Positions 12,538-13,072 of a stretch of 13,072 nucleotides of DNA are shown here, in pieces (position 1 is the first letter of the stretch; every line of letters starts with the position of its first letter). Location: NCBI GenBank assembly GCA_947588775.1, contig CANPZQ010000043.1:1-13072 (forward strand), in the 5' to 3' direction. The notes below the pieces were generated by a model. It ran no database searches, was not told the DNA's origin, and saw only the letters and a list, made by a program, of their open reading frames with translations. Origin of the DNA: an uncultured Clostridia bacterium (lineage in GTDB: Bacteria; Bacillota; Clostridia; Oscillospirales; Ruminococcaceae). A program made the position numbers and the translations under genes.

Positions 12538-12954
12538 ATGAACGAAGAATTACTTAAAAAGGCAAAAGCGGCGAAGTCGCCGGAGGAGCTTTTAAAGATG
12601 GCTCACGAAAACGGAATGGCCGACTTCGACGAGGAGAGCGCGAAGGCTTATTACGATTTAATCAACCGCAGCGGCGAGCTTTCGGATTCGGAGCTTGAAA
12701 ACGCGGCGGGAGGCTGCAAGAATAAGGGCAGGACGGTCGTCACTCTCGGGCATGTCTGCTCGTGGGGAAGCTCATGGAGGTGCAACAGGTGCCATAAAAC
12801 CTCTAAGTTCTGCTCCTGCCGCCACGATTCCTATTTGGACGGCCTCGGGGTTTCGCTCGATATGGGCTCCAAGGATGTCTGCGCCACCTGCGACAATCTT
12901 ATCAAGGAACACGGGCTTTGGCTCTGTACCGACGAAATCGTGAACAGCGACTGA
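12538..12954 (+). CDS. Nif11-like leader RiPP precursor, compact family A core (last gene)
   Basis: 138 residues with gggagga upstream. The leader is close to the consensus of the whole set (SPEELLKMAHENG, SGELSDSELENAAGG, GG at 58-59). The core reads C-K-N-K-G-R-T-V-V-T-L-G-H-V-C, S-W-R-C-N-R-C-H-K, F-C-S-C-R-H, L-G-V-S-L-D-M, V-C-A-T-C-D-N-L-I-K-E-H-G and L-W-L-C-T: nine cysteines, with Asn where relatives have the third triplet Cys. It is the closest relative of 12094. A hairpin without a T-tract follows; no further gene of the set begins in the remaining 118 bases. Confidence 0.87.
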   Translation: MNEELLKKAKAAKSPEELLKMAHENGMADFDEESAKAYYDLINRSGELSDSELENAAGGCKNKGRTVVTLGHVCSWGSSWRCNRCHKTSKFCSCRHDSYLDGLGVSLDMGSKDVCATCDNLIKEHGLWLCTDEIVNSD

Positions 12955-12957
12955 AAA

Positions 12958-12981
12958 CCGTTCCCGCAGCAAACGGGACGG
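12958..12981 (+). terminator. Hairpin after the last precursor, weak terminator candidate
   Basis: ccgttcccg pairs with cgggacgg (one bulged T) around a 7-base loop. No U-tract follows; the next bases are tataatacac. It could be a processing or attenuation structure that lets some transcription continue, or a terminator of non-standard type. Confidence 0.35.
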
Positions 12982-13072
12982 TATAATACACAGTGATTGA
13001 AAGTCTAATGGTGTGATGTCAATAGTGCGATGATAAGAAATTTTCAACAATGGACATCTAAAATCGGGCAAA

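Noticed and set aside
3408..12954. Regularly repeated DNA blocks such as gagctttccgacgacgagctt, resembling a repeat array
   Set aside because: The blocks are the coding sequence of the leader end in each gene, 350-500 bases apart, with ribosome sites and stops in place. It is not a CRISPR array or satellite.
3408..12954. Assignment as lanthipeptide, sactipeptide or bottromycin-type precursors
   Set aside because: Nif11 leaders serve several enzyme classes, the cores are longer than usual, and no enzyme is in the window. Naming a class would be a guess.
12982..12987. TATAAT as a promoter for a gene beyond the window
   Set aside because: No -35 at a suitable distance, and no start codon with a ribosome site follows before the window ends.

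Overview
The window looks like a chromosomal segment of a moderately GC-rich clostridial Firmicute, probably a gut or rumen member near the Oscillospirales/Ruminococcaceae. The grounds are the FctA/Spy0128-like surface repeats, strong Shine-Dalgarno sites, TGn extended -10 promoters and Nif11-type RiPP leaders. No rRNA or other marker gene is present, so the lineage is an inference.

Layout. Positions 1-979 hold the 3' end of a repetitive, probably cell-surface-anchored protein, followed by a terminator. A monocistronic ybaK-type Cys-tRNA(Pro) deacylase follows (1219-1692) with a clear promoter. The next 620 bases (1693-2316) contain no credible gene. They hold three large hairpin elements whose loops carry G-quadruplex-type tracts, plus a fourth, smaller hairpin. 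A DUF362 protein (2317-3189) has its own consensus promoter and a weak terminator.

From about 3289 to 12954 the window is one co-directional run of 21 precursor-like genes: 20 intact and one frameshifted. They are separated mostly by 2-50 bases, nearly all have good ribosome binding sites, and no internal promoter is obvious. A single extended -10 promoter precedes them, with no consensus -35 but with two TGWCG-TAAA-CGACA sites 20 bp apart. That arrangement suggests an activator-controlled operon. Seventeen products carry a shortened Nif11-like leader of about 58-61 residues ending in a double-glycine-type site. Four carry an unrelated-looking leader of about 22-27 residues that also ends in GG. 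The predicted cores are long (about 73-101 residues) and have 8-11 cysteines, except the first gene, which has five. In 16 of the 17 Nif11-type precursors a cysteine lies at the first or second core position.

The cores fall into two broad superfamilies. One (called A and B here) ends in a CxxCxxC...W-x-C-N block. The other (C and D, which also includes all four short-leader cores) has a W-x-C-x2-C ... C-x-H ... C-x2-C pattern, usually with one more Cys. Two different leader types therefore feed the same core fold.

No modification enzyme, peptidase or ABC exporter lies in the window. Such genes, if linked, must lie beyond 13072 or elsewhere. The most plausible reading is a greatly expanded combinatorial set of Cys-rich secreted peptides (RiPPs, or disulfide- or metal-stabilised miniproteins) exported through a GG-cleaving transporter. 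The maturation chemistry and the function cannot be read from this sequence.
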